From Confluentibacter lentus (GTDB lineage Bacteria; Bacteroidota; Bacteroidia; Flavobacteriales; Flavobacteriaceae), in NCBI RefSeq assembly GCF_002806995.1, contig NZ_NIHE01000001.1, positions 620,001 to 684,000 of the forward strand: a stretch of 64,000 bases of DNA. The letters run 5' to 3'. Within the stretch, counting starts at the first letter, position 1; the number at the start of each line of letters is the position of its first letter. Of the stretch, positions 35,464 to 44,696 are shown one piece after another. The position numbers and the translations under genes were made by a program. A model generated the notes under the pieces. That model was not told the DNA's origin, made no database searches, and saw only the letters and a list, made by a program, of their open reading frames with translations.

Positions 35464-36120
35464 CTAGCCTTTTTTTACATAAATATTATTGGAAACTATT
35501 TTTGAAATATTAATCAGTGCATTATTAACATTAATGGTCATGGATTCATCAAATTTTTCTTTGGAAATAATTTTTATGGAGGTTCCCAAGGAGATGTGAT
35601 GTTTATCTAAATATTTTAAAAAATCGGTAGAAGAGTCTTTAACCCCAACACAAATACACGATTGATTTTCATCTACTTGTGATAACAATATCTTTTCAAC
35701 CTTTTTAATATTCCCCTCTTTATCAGGAATCGGGTCGCCATGCGGATCTTCTTCTGGGTAATTTAAAAAAGCGTCCAATTCGTTGATCAGCTTTTCAGAT
35801 TTTATGTGCTCCAATTGTTCTGCCACTTCATGCACCTCATCCCAAGAAAAATTTAGTTTTTCTACTAATAAAACTTCCCAAAGACGGTGTTTTCTAACAA
35901 CGGATGCGGCGGCTAAACGGCCTTCTTTTGTTAAACTAACCCCTTGGTATTTTATATAATTGGCAAGGTTTTTATCGGCCAATTTTTTAATCATATCGGT
36001 AACCGAAGACGCTTTGGTTTCCATTTGTTCGGCAATGGCATTGGTGCTTACCACAACACTGCCTTGCTTCCCTAAATGGTAAATCGCTTTTAAATAATTT
36101 TCTTCAGATAATGTTACCAT
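35464..36120 (-). CDS. DtxR/MntR family metal-dependent repressor
   Basis: 218 residues. Winged helix (about 1-65: LSEENYLKAIYHLGKQ, METKASSVTDMIKKLADKNL), metal-binding and dimerisation helices (RKHRLWEVLLVEKLNFSWDE, VHEVAEQLEHIKSEKLINEL, with HxxxxxxLEH-like ligands), then a C-terminal SH3-like FeoA domain (about 150-218). The family represses metal-uptake genes when bound to Mn or Fe. It is divergent from a TonB receptor and shares with it an intergenic palindrome (36164-36205). Confidence 0.92.
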   Translation of the reverse strand: MVTLSEENYLKAIYHLGKQGSVVVSTNAIAEQMETKASSVTDMIKKLADKNLANYIKYQGVSLTKEGRLAAASVVRKHRLWEVLLVEKLNFSWDEVHEVAEQLEHIKSEKLINELDAFLNYPEEDPHGDPIPDKEGNIKKVEKILLSQVDENQSCICVGVKDSSTDFLKYLDKHHISLGTSIKIISKEKFDESMTINVNNALINISKIVSNNIYVKKG

Positions 36121-36137
36121 GTGTCCGCTTTAAAAAA

Positions 36138-36145
36138 CAAAGATA
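36138..36145 (-). promoter_or_regulatory. -7 element of the dtxR-zip operon
   Basis: On the minus strand TATCTTTG, perfect TAnnTTTG, 17 bases before the ATG. The palindromic operator begins 18 bases upstream, at the -33 region. Confidence 0.55.
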
Positions 36146-36163
36146 TAAAATATATTTACTTTT

Positions 36164-36205
36164 ATATAAATATATTTTTAGACAAGACTAAAAATATATT
36201 TATAT
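36164..36205. promoter_or_regulatory. Perfect 18-bp inverted repeat, probable DtxR-family operator
   Basis: ATATAAATATATTTTTAG (36164-36181) and its exact reverse complement (36188-36205) flank ACAAGA. The core TTTAGACAAGACTAAA has the layout of DtxR/MntR boxes (TTTAG-n6-CTAAA). It overlaps the plus-strand promoter of the TonB receptor and abuts the -33 region of the dtxR-zip promoter, so one site could control both. Confidence 0.75.
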
Positions 36206-36208
36206 TTG
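36201..36208 (+). promoter_or_regulatory. -7 element of the TonB receptor gene
   Basis: TATATTTG, perfect TAnnTTTG, overlapping the right end of the palindrome by 5 bases and 19 bases before the ATG. Its -33 position lies in the centre of the palindrome. Confidence 0.6.
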
Positions 36209-36227
36209 TAAAAATTATTATTTAGAA

Positions 36228-38480
36228 ATGAGGTATATTCTTGGAATATTATTCTTTAACGTGTTTATTCTTTATTCGCAAAACACATTTACTGTTGAAG
36301 GCAACGTAACTTCAAACGGACAATCATTGCCTTACGTGAATATCTATTTAGCAAACACCTCTTTGGGAAGTGCAACAAACGAAGATGGCAAATACACAAT
36401 CAACAACATAAGTCCCGGAAATTACACCATCTATGCATCATTCACAGGTTTCAAAACGGTTAAAAAAAACGTAGTGATTACTAATAAAAACCTTGTGATA
36501 AACTTCAATTTAGAAGAAACCGAAGCTCTAAATGAAGTGGTTATTACCGGTACCATGAAAGCCGTCAACCGATTGGAAACTCCCATTCCTGTTGAGGTTT
36601 ATAGCGGTACTTTCTTTAAAAAGAATCCGACGCCCAACATTTTTGAAGCGCTGCAAAACGTGAATGGTGTGCGTCCACAAATCAATTGTAACGTTTGCAA
36701 TACAGGCGATATTCACATAAACGGTTTGGAAGGGCCATATACACTGGTACTCATCGACGGCATGCCTATTGTAAGTGGTTTATCAACAGTTTACGGATTA
36801 AGTGGTATTCCCAATTCGCTTATTGAGCAAGTGGAGATTGTAAAAGGTCCTGCATCGTCGCTTTACGGCAGTGAAGCCGTTGGTGGTTTGATTAATATCA
36901 TCACGAAACTCCCTGAAAACGCACCTTTATTTTTTGCCGATAGCTTTACAAGTTCTTGGGGCGAATTCAATTTAGATGTTGGATTAAAAGCTAAAATAGG
37001 TGACAATGGTTCTCTATTATTGGGTACAAACTACTTTAATTACAACAACCCTATTGATAACAACCATGATAATTTCACTGATGTTACGCTGCAAGAACGT
37101 ATTTCTTTATTTCAAAAATGGGAGTTCAAACAAAAGAAAGGTAATAAACTCTCGCTAGCTGGCAGATTTTTTTATGAAGATAGGTGGGGCGGCGAACTTC
37201 AATGGAATAAAAGTTTTAGAGGTGGTGATAGCATTTATGGCGAAAGTATTTATACCACTCGCTATGAAATTATAGGTAATTATGAACTTCCTATAAAAGA
37301 AAAAGTACGCTTCCAATTTTCGTATTCAGACCACAATCAAAATTCCGTTTACGGCACGACTTTATATTTAGCAAAACAACGTATTGGTTTTGGACAGTTT
37401 ATTTGGGATAAAACCTTAAATCACCATGATTTGTTATTCGGAATGGGCGCTCGATATAATTTTTACAATGATAATACTACGGCAACCTCAACAGCAGACA
37501 TTATAACGATTCCTTCCTTATTTGTTCAAGATGAAATAAAATTCAGTGAACAACAAAAATTATTGCTCGGCTTGCGATATGATTATGACAATAGGCATGG
37601 TTCCATCGTCACACCTCGAATAGCCTATAGCTATAAATTAACAGATGATGATATTTTAAGGGTGAATGCAGGAACGGGATTTAGAGTCGTGAACCTTTTT
37701 ACTGAAGAACACGCCGCATTAACTGGTGCGAGGGACGTTATTATTACTGAAACCCTTCGCCCTGAAACCTCATATAATATCAATATAAACTATCTTAAAA
37801 AAATGTACCTTGAAAATGGGATGATGTTCACTTTTGACGCTTCCGCTTGGTACACCTATTTCAACAATGCCATTATACCAGATTATGATACCAACCCGAA
37901 CCAAATCATTTATAATAATTTAGATGGATTTTCAACCACCAAAGGGTTTAGTTTTAATTTTGATAGCACATTTAACACCAACTTTAAAGCTTTAGTGGGC
38001 GGCACATTTCAAGAGGTTTCAAAAACGGAAAATGATATAAAAACCAGACCTATTTTAACTGAAAAATTCTCAGGAACTTGGGCGCTAAGCTATAAAAATC
38101 ACAAAACAAATATTGTTGTAGATTACTCCGGAAACATCTATGGGCCGATGCGATTGCCTTTACTCGGCGCATTAGATCCTCGACAAGCCTATTCACCTAC
38201 ATGGAGCATTCAAAACATCCAATTTACTTATAACGGATTGCGTAATTTTGAATTCTATGCCGGTATAAAAAACCTTTTGAATTGGACACCCAACAAAGGT
38301 AACCCCTTTATAATTGCTAGAGCCTACGATCCTTTTGATAAGAATGTGGCATTTGATTCTAGCGGACAAGTCATCCCAACAACCGAGAATCCTTATGCAT
38401 TAACATTCGACCCGAGTTATGTTTTTGCACCAAATCAAGGTCGGAGATTGTTTTTTGGATTGCGATATAAAATTGATTGA
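36228..38480 (+). CDS. TonB-dependent outer-membrane receptor, probably for metal
   Basis: 750 residues. Signal peptide (ILGILFFNVFILYSQ), a carboxypeptidase-like beta domain (FTVEGNVTSNGQSLPYVNIY, about 20-105), plug domain (NEVVITGTMKAVNRLETPIP; INGLEGPYTLVLIDGMPIVS; IEQVEIVKGPASSLYGSEAV) and a 22-strand barrel ending in RRLFFGLRYKID. The plug has a CNVCNTGDI stretch with two close Cys, plus another Cys-free core, a known trait of a subset of Bacteroidota receptors. The shared operator and divergent DtxR/ZIP genes point to metal or metallophore uptake. Substrate is inference. Confidence 0.9.
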   Translation: MRYILGILFFNVFILYSQNTFTVEGNVTSNGQSLPYVNIYLANTSLGSATNEDGKYTINNISPGNYTIYASFTGFKTVKKNVVITNKNLVINFNLEETEALNEVVITGTMKAVNRLETPIPVEVYSGTFFKKNPTPNIFEALQNVNGVRPQINCNVCNTGDIHINGLEGPYTLVLIDGMPIVSGLSTVYGLSGIPNSLIEQVEIVKGPASSLYGSEAVGGLINIITKLPENAPLFFADSFTSSWGEFNLDVGLKAKIGDNGSLLLGTNYFNYNNPIDNNHDNFTDVTLQERISLFQKWEFKQKKGNKLSLAGRFFYEDRWGGELQWNKSFRGGDSIYGESIYTTRYEIIGNYELPIKEKVRFQFSYSDHNQNSVYGTTLYLAKQRIGFGQFIWDKTLNHHDLLFGMGARYNFYNDNTTATSTADIITIPSLFVQDEIKFSEQQKLLLGLRYDYDNRHGSIVTPRIAYSYKLTDDDILRVNAGTGFRVVNLFTEEHAALTGARDVIITETLRPETSYNININYLKKMYLENGMMFTFDASAWYTYFNNAIIPDYDTNPNQIIYNNLDGFSTTKGFSFNFDSTFNTNFKALVGGTFQEVSKTENDIKTRPILTEKFSGTWALSYKNHKTNIVVDYSGNIYGPMRLPLLGALDPRQAYSPTWSIQNIQFTYNGLRNFEFYAGIKNLLNWTPNKGNPFIIARAYDPFDKNVAFDSSGQVIPTTENPYALTFDPSYVFAPNQGRRLFFGLRYKID

Positions 38481-38517
38481 TAGTTTATAATTGCCAAATA
38501 AATTACTACATTTAATC

Positions 38518-38877
38518 ATGGCGCAACATAATGAACTAGGTACAAAAGGAGAACAACTTGCTGTAGATTTTTTATTAAAATACGGTTATGATATTTTGGA
38601 TCGTAACTACCGTTTTGATAAAGCTGAAGTTGATATCATTGCAAAAAAAGATACTATATTAGCTATTATAGAAGTAAAAACGCGCTCTACTATCGATTTT
38701 GGAAATCCACAGGATTTTGTAAAACCCAAACAAATTCAACGGTTAGTCAAAGCGGTGGATGAATATATTATTGTAAACGAACTGGATGTCGAAGTCCGTT
38801 TTGATATTATTGCCATCATAAAACAAGGCAAAGGCTTTAAAATAGAACATTTAGAAAATGCCTTTTATCATTTCTAA
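38518..38877 (+). CDS. YraN/UPF0102 family endonuclease-fold protein
   Basis: 119 residues from ATG 38518 (MAQHNELGTKGEQLAVDFLL); codons back to 38491 are open but non-conserved. Restriction-nuclease-like fold: NYRFDKAEVDIIAKKD with catalytic D, then LAIIEVKTRSTIDFG (E-x-K). YraN-like proteins are widespread; the physiological role is poorly known. A -7-like TACATTTA lies at 38507-38514. Confidence 0.9.
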   Translation: MAQHNELGTKGEQLAVDFLLKYGYDILDRNYRFDKAEVDIIAKKDTILAIIEVKTRSTIDFGNPQDFVKPKQIQRLVKAVDEYIIVNELDVEVRFDIIAIIKQGKGFKIEHLENAFYHF

Positions 38878-38901
38878 AATAATTTATTTTTTAATGTTTT
38901 T

Positions 38902-39013
38902 TGTCATTCCTGCTTTCACAGGAATCTATCTTAAAAATTCAGAAAATCTTTGGATTACTTCCCGATAGTTATCGGGATTTGCAGGAAATCGAAGATTCGA
39001 CGAAGTCAATGAC
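38902..39013. repeat. Composite palindromic element
   Basis: TGTCATTCCTGCTTTCACAG followed by GAATC at the left, a central hairpin CCCGAT-agtt-ATCGGG (38961-38976), then 'tgcaggaaatcgaagattcgacgaagtcaatgaca' at the right. Outer ends TGTCATT/AATGACA are inverted. It fills the convergent gap between yraN and the TlpA gene and could serve as a terminator for both. Confidence 0.75.
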
Positions 39014-39015
39014 AG

Positions 39016-40338
39016 TTATTTTTCATAGAACGTTTTCAATACAGCAATATCATCTGGTCTTGATATAATTTCTTTGTCTTTGTTCAGGATAAAATACGTT
39101 GGAGTTGCTGTAACCCCATAATCGTCACCAATAACATTTTCCCATTTACCTTCTCCAAATACATGAATAAAATCAGGGAATTTAGTGATGGTATCGTTCC
39201 AGTTGTTCGCTTCTCCTTCCAACCCTATGGCTATTACTTTTAGTTTGTCTTTTTCTTGGGTTTTTATAAAATCGTGTAATTGAGGCACTTCATGTAAACA
39301 ATGCGCACAGGTGCTGCTCCAAAACACAATAATATAGTTGTCAGCACCTTGTAATTCACTTAGTTTTTTAATGACATTTGTATTGTTTTCTTTGATTTCA
39401 AATGAAAAATCTGGTGCCTTGTGTCCAATGGAAATATTTCTAAAAGTGGTTAATTTATATACAAGTTCTTTATTGTTTTGAAGTTTTGCGATATCAATTA
39501 AATAACTATCTGCAATATAATTGGCAACTTCTTCAAACCCATCTTTACCCATGCGTTCCCACAATTCTAAAAGCAAATTACCTTTTATGTTTAAAGGCGC
39601 TTCGTTCATGGCTTTATAAAAAACATCAATATTCTTTTTAAAATTTGAAACCTCGTCAAGTCCGAAATGAGACAATCTAAAAATGTAATTAAACATCCGT
39701 TCACTTAAAAAATTGGAGCTTTGTAATACCTCATTTTTAAAATCAACATAATCAAAAAAATGGGTTTCCAAATTATTCATATAAGTTTTAACATCTTCTT
39801 GTTTTTCAGGAATATAGAATCTGTTTGCCTCTATAAAATGCAAAGCGATAGTCCCTAAAGCGGCACCTTCAAAATTAGCTTGTGTTTCTCTTTGGGTTTT
39901 AAAAATAGATTCCAACGCTTTATAATCTTCACTTTGTTGAGAGAAAAAATTGCTTAAACTTTGTTGTATCATGGCCATACTGTGCATGTAAGAAGCCATG
40001 AGTTTATTTTCTTTAGATGACTTATAAACCACATTATCATTAAGATTGAATGTAAATTCAATATCTTCTTTTCCATTATAAATGATGTCAATAAAATGCT
40101 CGTTTTCAGGTAATGCATAAATCAATTTATACATACCAGGTTTAAATGTGGTATCGAGTTTCATTTCAAAACTTCCGTCCTTAAGCGAAGCGTTATCAAT
40201 ATAATTAAGTTTTGAAGGCTCTATTTTATAAAGTAATATGGCTTTAAAATCTTCTGCAGGCGTAAAAGTTCCTTTTAAGGTATGCTGGCCCCAAAAGATA
40301 TTAGGGATGATGGCAATTAAAAAAATGATACGTTTCAT
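39016..40338 (-). CDS. TlpA-like thioredoxin with N-terminal DUF4369-type domain
   Basis: 440 residues. Signal peptide MKRIIFLIAIIPNIFWGQ; an N-terminal beta domain (HTLKGTFTPAEDFKAILLYK) of the DUF4369 kind; a long helical middle part; and a C-terminal thioredoxin fold beginning IGHKAPDFSFEIKENNTN, with redox motif CAHC in FWSSTCAHCLHEVPQLHDF and cis-Pro in VTATPTYFI. Expected to be a periplasmic disulfide reductase. It has one Cys pair only. Confidence 0.87.
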   Translation of the reverse strand: MKRIIFLIAIIPNIFWGQHTLKGTFTPAEDFKAILLYKIEPSKLNYIDNASLKDGSFEMKLDTTFKPGMYKLIYALPENEHFIDIIYNGKEDIEFTFNLNDNVVYKSSKENKLMASYMHSMAMIQQSLSNFFSQQSEDYKALESIFKTQRETQANFEGAALGTIALHFIEANRFYIPEKQEDVKTYMNNLETHFFDYVDFKNEVLQSSNFLSERMFNYIFRLSHFGLDEVSNFKKNIDVFYKAMNEAPLNIKGNLLLELWERMGKDGFEEVANYIADSYLIDIAKLQNNKELVYKLTTFRNISIGHKAPDFSFEIKENNTNVIKKLSELQGADNYIIVFWSSTCAHCLHEVPQLHDFIKTQEKDKLKVIAIGLEGEANNWNDTITKFPDFIHVFGEGKWENVIGDDYGVTATPTYFILNKDKEIISRPDDIAVLKTFYEK

Positions 40339-40424
40339 TTATAATGTTTTTTAAATTGATTCAATAAATTAAAAATAGAACTATTTCACTAGTTCATTTT
40401 GACCTTTGAGTAAATAAATATTTT

Positions 40425-40490
40425 GATTCCCGTTTTCACGAGAATGACAATTTCAACGGAAACCCCGACGCAGAGCGTCGAGGAATTTTT
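40425..40490. repeat. Palindromic element plus terminator-like hairpin after the TlpA start, before mfd stop
   Basis: GATTCCCGTTTTCACGAGAA plus TGAC (40425-40448, broken GATTCCcg...GAATGAC palindrome) followed by hairpin CGACGC-aga-GCGTCG (40466-40480) and a run of seven T (40486 onward). It lies between two minus-strand genes, where the T-run is on the plus strand, so as a terminator it would act on antisense transcripts. Confidence 0.6.
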
Positions 40491-40495
40491 TTCGA

Positions 40496-43400
40496 TTAAG
40501 CCATAATAGGTTCTAAAACCGTTAAAGCTTGTTTCACTGTTTTTATATTTTCAAAGGTTAACAACAATCTTAAACCATTGCGGGTTTGCTTTTCCTTCAT
40601 CTGACACATTCTCGGATTTGCCTGAACATACTGCAACACTTTTGTGAAATTATGACTTTGGTAAAAACTACTTTGTTGGTCGTTTATAAAATAGCCAATG
40701 AATTTCCCTTGTTTCATAATAACTTTTTCAAAACCTGCTTTGGTTGCTATCCATTTGATGCGGACGCTATTTAATAAATCTTGAACCTGTTTTGGCAATT
40801 CTCCAAAACGGTCGATAAGTTGGGTTTCAAATTTTTGTAACTCTTCTTCGGTTTTTAAATCGTTTAATTGCGTGTATAAATTCAAGCGTTCAGCAATATT
40901 ATTCACATAATTATCTGGAAATAATAACTCAAAATCAGAATCAATCGTTACTTCCTTTACATAAACTTTATTGTCAATATCCTCATCATATAAATCCTTA
41001 AACTCGTTTTCCTTAAGCTCCTCAATGGCTTCGTTCAGTATTTTTTGGTAGGTTTCAAAGCCTATTTCATTAATAAATCCGCTTTGTTCCCCGCCTAATA
41101 AATCACCAGCGCCTCGGATTTCCAAATCTTTCATGGCGATATTAAATCCGCTACCCAATTCCGTAAACTGTTCCAAAGCTGTGATACGTTTTCTGGCATC
41201 ATCGGTCATTGCCGAATATTCAGGTGTAATGAAATAACAAAACGCTTTTTTATTGCTTCGCCCTACCCTACCTCGCATTTGGTGCAAATCACTCAAGCCA
41301 AAATTATTGGCATTGTTTATAAAAATGGTATTGGCATTTGGTACATCCAAGCCGCTTTCAACAATGGTGGTACTTACCAAAACATCAAACGCGCCGTCCA
41401 TAAAAGCCAACATCAATTGTTCTAATTTTTTACCATCCATTTGTCCGTGACCAATCCCAATTTTGGCATCTGGCACCAAACGTTGAATCATCCCAGCCAC
41501 TTCCTTGATATTTTCTAAGCGATTATGAATAAAAAATATCTGTCCACCACGCTGAATTTCATAACTCACAGCATCACGTATGGTTTCTTCATTAAACCGA
41601 ATCACATGGCTTTCAATAGGATAACGGTTTGGTGGCGGCGTTGTAATAACCGATAAATCCCTGGCAGCCATTAAACTAAATTGGAGCGTTCTGGGTATTG
41701 GGGTAGCAGTTAAAGTTAATACATCAACATTCTCTTTCAACGTTTTTAATTTTTCTTTAACAGCCACGCCAAACTTTTGTTCCTCATCTACAATTAAAAG
41801 CCCTAAATCCTTAAATTTTACGTCTTTATTTACCAACTGGTGCGTGCCAATAATGATATCGACTTTACCGTTTTCTAATTTTTCCAATGTATCACGTCTT
41901 TCTTTTGTGGTTCTAAATCGGTTTAAATAATCTACCGTAACCGGGAAATCTTTTAAACGCTCAGAAAACGTTCTGGAATGTTGATATGCCAAAATGGTTG
42001 TCGGCACCAGAACGGCGACCTGCTTACCATTATCAACCGCTTTAAAGGCTGCACGAATAGCGACTTCTGTCTTTCCAAAACCAACATCGCCACACACCAA
42101 TCTGTCCATGGGGCGTTCGCTTTCCATATCGGCTTTAATATCAGCCGTTGCTGTTATTTGATCGGGTGTGTCTTCATATAAAAAAGACGATTCCAACTCC
42201 AATTGCATATAACTATCTGGATTGTATTGATAGCCTTTTTCGGTTTTTCGTTTGGCGTATAATTGAATCAGGTTAAATGCAATGTGTTTAACCCTTGATT
42301 TTGTTTTTTCTTTAAGGACTTTCCAAGCATTACTGCCCAGCTTATAAATTTTTGGCGGTTTGCCGTCTTTCCCGTTAAACTTGGTAATTTTATGAAGCGA
42401 ATGAATGCTTAAATACAAGACATCACGCTCGCCATAAATCAATTTTATGGCTTCTTGCTGCTTCCCTTCTACATCAATTTTTTGTAAGCCACCAAAACGA
42501 CCGATACCGTGATCTATATGCGTGACGTAATCGCCAATGTCTAAATTCGTGAGTTCTTTTAGGGTAATGGATTGCTTTTTAGCATAGCCATTTTTAACAT
42601 TGAATTTATGATAGCGTTCAAAAATTTGATGGTCGGTGTAACAAACTATTTTATTATCATTATCCACAAAACCTTGGTGTAACGATAACGTGATGGTTTT
42701 ATAAGGCTTCACTTCTAAATGTGAATCATCAAAAATATCATGAAAACGCTTGGCTTGTTGCTCACTTACACAGGCAATATAATTGGTAAAACCTTTATCG
42801 TAATTGGTATTTAAATCTTCAATTAAGAGATTGAATTGTTTATTAAAAGAAGGTTGTGGAGAGGTATTAAACTCAATTGTTTGAGATGTTTCGACTGCGC
42901 TCAACATGACAGATGAAGTACCAAACTCAATAATCGAAAAATCCAAAAGTTGCCTTTTTAATAATGTCGAATTGCAAAACAACTCTTCTGGTTTGGCGTG
43001 TTTAATCTCTGTTGAAAGCGTTTTAAATGCTTCTTCTGCCTTTCCATAAAAATCATCGATTCTAGAAAAAAACAAATCCATATTCTTAAAACAAAGCACT
43101 GTTTTTGAAGCAATGTATTTTAAGAAGCTGGCACGATCTTCATTCAAAAATTTATTCTCAACGTTGGGAATGATGTTGATTTTTTTTATCTGCTCAATGG
43201 ACAATTGCGTTTCAACATCAAACGTTCTGATACTATCCACTTCATCTCCAAAAAACTCAATTCGGTAGGGCTCATCATTAGAAAACGAAAACACATCTAC
43301 AATACCACCTCTAACAGAAAATTCGCCCGGTTCGGTTACAAAATCAACGCGTTTAAATTGGTATTCAAACAAGACTTCGTTAACAAAATCGATTGATAAA

Positions 43401-43849
43401 TTATCGCCGACACTAATTTTTAAGGTATTACGTTCCAATTCTTTTCGGGTAACAACTTTCTCAAAAAGCGCATCAGGGTATGTCACAATAATCGCTGGTT
43501 TTTTTTGCGAATTAATGCGGTTTAAAACCTCTGCTCTCAGCAACACATTGGCATTATCCGTTTCCTCAATTTGATAAGGCCTCCTGTAACTTCCCGGATA
43601 AAACAACACGTCTTTATTGTTTATAAGCTGCTCTAAGTCGTTTAAATAAAAAGCCGCTTCTTCCTTATCATTGAAAATCAATAAAAAAGGCTTATCGACT
43701 TCTTTAAAAACGTTTGAAATAACAAAAGAAAATGAAGACCCTACAAGCCCCTTAAGATGAGTTCTACTTTGGTTTTGGCCAATGGACTTTTGCAGATTTT
43801 GTACTTGTAAAATCTGTGAATAGGTTTGCGAGAGATTGGTTTTACTCAC
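40496..43849 (-). CDS. mfd: Transcription-repair coupling factor
   Basis: 1117 residues, starting at GTG 43849. UvrB-like N-terminal domains (about 1-350), RNA-polymerase interaction domain (DIGDYVTHIDHGIGRFGGLQ near 450), helicase with Walker A CGDVGFGKTEVA, DEEQ box, TATPIPRTLQ, and RGRVGRSNKKA, then the C-terminal TRCF domain. It removes stalled RNA polymerase and recruits UvrA. Residues 307-330 carry an 18-residue insertion derived from a palindromic repeat (SVMLSAVETSQT) between duplicated IEFGTS/IEFNTS. The frame is kept. Confidence 0.96.
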   Translation of the reverse strand: MSKTNLSQTYSQILQVQNLQKSIGQNQSRTHLKGLVGSSFSFVISNVFKEVDKPFLLIFNDKEEAAFYLNDLEQLINNKDVLFYPGSYRRPYQIEETDNANVLLRAEVLNRINSQKKPAIIVTYPDALFEKVVTRKELERNTLKISVGDNLSIDFVNEVLFEYQFKRVDFVTEPGEFSVRGGIVDVFSFSNDEPYRIEFFGDEVDSIRTFDVETQLSIEQIKKINIIPNVENKFLNEDRASFLKYIASKTVLCFKNMDLFFSRIDDFYGKAEEAFKTLSTEIKHAKPEELFCNSTLLKRQLLDFSIIEFGTSSVMLSAVETSQTIEFNTSPQPSFNKQFNLLIEDLNTNYDKGFTNYIACVSEQQAKRFHDIFDDSHLEVKPYKTITLSLHQGFVDNDNKIVCYTDHQIFERYHKFNVKNGYAKKQSITLKELTNLDIGDYVTHIDHGIGRFGGLQKIDVEGKQQEAIKLIYGERDVLYLSIHSLHKITKFNGKDGKPPKIYKLGSNAWKVLKEKTKSRVKHIAFNLIQLYAKRKTEKGYQYNPDSYMQLELESSFLYEDTPDQITATADIKADMESERPMDRLVCGDVGFGKTEVAIRAAFKAVDNGKQVAVLVPTTILAYQHSRTFSERLKDFPVTVDYLNRFRTTKERRDTLEKLENGKVDIIIGTHQLVNKDVKFKDLGLLIVDEEQKFGVAVKEKLKTLKENVDVLTLTATPIPRTLQFSLMAARDLSVITTPPPNRYPIESHVIRFNEETIRDAVSYEIQRGGQIFFIHNRLENIKEVAGMIQRLVPDAKIGIGHGQMDGKKLEQLMLAFMDGAFDVLVSTTIVESGLDVPNANTIFINNANNFGLSDLHQMRGRVGRSNKKAFCYFITPEYSAMTDDARKRITALEQFTELGSGFNIAMKDLEIRGAGDLLGGEQSGFINEIGFETYQKILNEAIEELKENEFKDLYDEDIDNKVYVKEVTIDSDFELLFPDNYVNNIAERLNLYTQLNDLKTEEELQKFETQLIDRFGELPKQVQDLLNSVRIKWIATKAGFEKVIMKQGKFIGYFINDQQSSFYQSHNFTKVLQYVQANPRMCQMKEKQTRNGLRLLLTFENIKTVKQALTVLEPIMA
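42861..42931 (-). repeat. In-frame repeat insertion inside mfd with flanking direct repeats
   Basis: Plus-strand GAGGTATTAAACTCAAT (42861-42877) and GAAGTACCAAACTCAAT (42915-42931) match at 14 of 17 positions. Between them lies an element containing 'gtttcgactgcgctcaacatgac' (42888-42910), a known-style Bacteroidota GTCATGTTGAGCGCAGTCGA repeat. The unit is 54 bp, exactly 18 codons. Confidence 0.8.
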
Positions 43850-43872
43850 GTAATTATGGTTTTTTAAGATTG

Positions 43873-43880
43873 CAAATATA
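43873..43880 (-). promoter_or_regulatory. -7 element of mfd
   Basis: On the minus strand TATATTTG, perfect TAnnTTTG, 23 bases before the GTG start. No clear -33 TTG. Confidence 0.45.
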
Positions 43881-44106
43881 AGGTTTACATATATTCGCTT
43901 CTAATAATTAACATGGCTATATATGATTTTAATACATTTTCTCTACTAGAGATTAAAGCAATTGGGAAAACGAATTAATGAAGCTTGATTCATTAATCAA
44001 GAAAGAAAAAGAATTTTGAAATTTAATCGCTATTGATTAACTTAGATAGAAGGAACTTTTTGATTTTTTTCATTTTGTTTTGTGCTAAAAAAATGAAAAA
44101 AATATG

Positions 44107-44114
44107 TAGGTTTG
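44107..44114 (+). promoter_or_regulatory. -7 element of the TerB gene
   Basis: TAGGTTTG, perfect TAnnTTTG, 23 bases before the ATG. A TTTTG lies 24 bases upstream (44078-44082), slightly farther than usual. Confidence 0.45.
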
Positions 44115-44137
44115 CACCACTTTAAAAAACAAAATAT

Positions 44138-44569
44138 ATGTCGTTTTCTGATTTATTTGATAGTGGATTTAAAAAGCGTAACGAAGACCATTTTGCTGCC
44201 ATCGTAAGAGTAGCCATGGACAATGGTTTTATTTCTGATGATGAAAAAGCGTTTTTGGACAGATTGGCCCGCAATTTAGATATTAGCGAAGAAGATTATA
44301 AGATTATTTTAAAAGATTATAAATCGCATCCTATTAATCCTCCAATTGAGTATGACCGACGTTTAGAGCGTTTATATGATTTGGTAAGAATGGTGCATGT
44401 AGATCAAATTAATGGCGACCCAGAACACAAACTTTTAAATAAAATCGGGGTCGGTTTAGGTTTTCATGCTGTAAACGTCAAATACATTATTGATAAGGCA
44501 ATGACGTTAGTTAGTAATGGTGCGGATTTGGACACCTTTATGAACGAAATAAAAAACATGAATAAATAG
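44138..44569 (+). CDS. TerB-family protein
   Basis: 143 residues, all-helical TerB fold: FAAIVRVAMDNGFISDDEKA, FLDRLARNLDISEEDYKIIL, and LVRMVHVDQINGDPEHKLLN with the acidic metal-site pattern (DDE...D; E). TerB domains bind divalent metal and were first seen in tellurite-resistance clusters; stand-alone versions are common in Bacteroidota and unassigned. Single gene with its own promoter and terminator. Confidence 0.85.
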   Translation: MSFSDLFDSGFKKRNEDHFAAIVRVAMDNGFISDDEKAFLDRLARNLDISEEDYKIILKDYKSHPINPPIEYDRRLERLYDLVRMVHVDQINGDPEHKLLNKIGVGLGFHAVNVKYIIDKAMTLVSNGADLDTFMNEIKNMNK

Positions 44570-44589
44570 CACATTTTATATTGAAAACA

Positions 44590-44622
44590 AAAAAGGCGAG
44601 CCAAATGGCTTGCCTTTTTTTA
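44590..44622 (+). terminator. Terminator after the TerB gene
   Basis: AAGGCGAGCC pairs with GGCTTGCCTT (one G-T wobble), loop AAAT, followed by seven T and preceded by A-run. Confidence 0.9.
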
Positions 44623-44696
44623 TAGCATTTTCTTATAGAATGATGTGTTTTACAATAAAGCTAAAAAATTATTAATATATTAATATGCTTTATTTA

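Noticed and set aside
44138-44569. Tellurite-resistance operon
   Set aside because: Only a stand-alone TerB domain gene is present; no terC, terD, terE or related genes are in the window.
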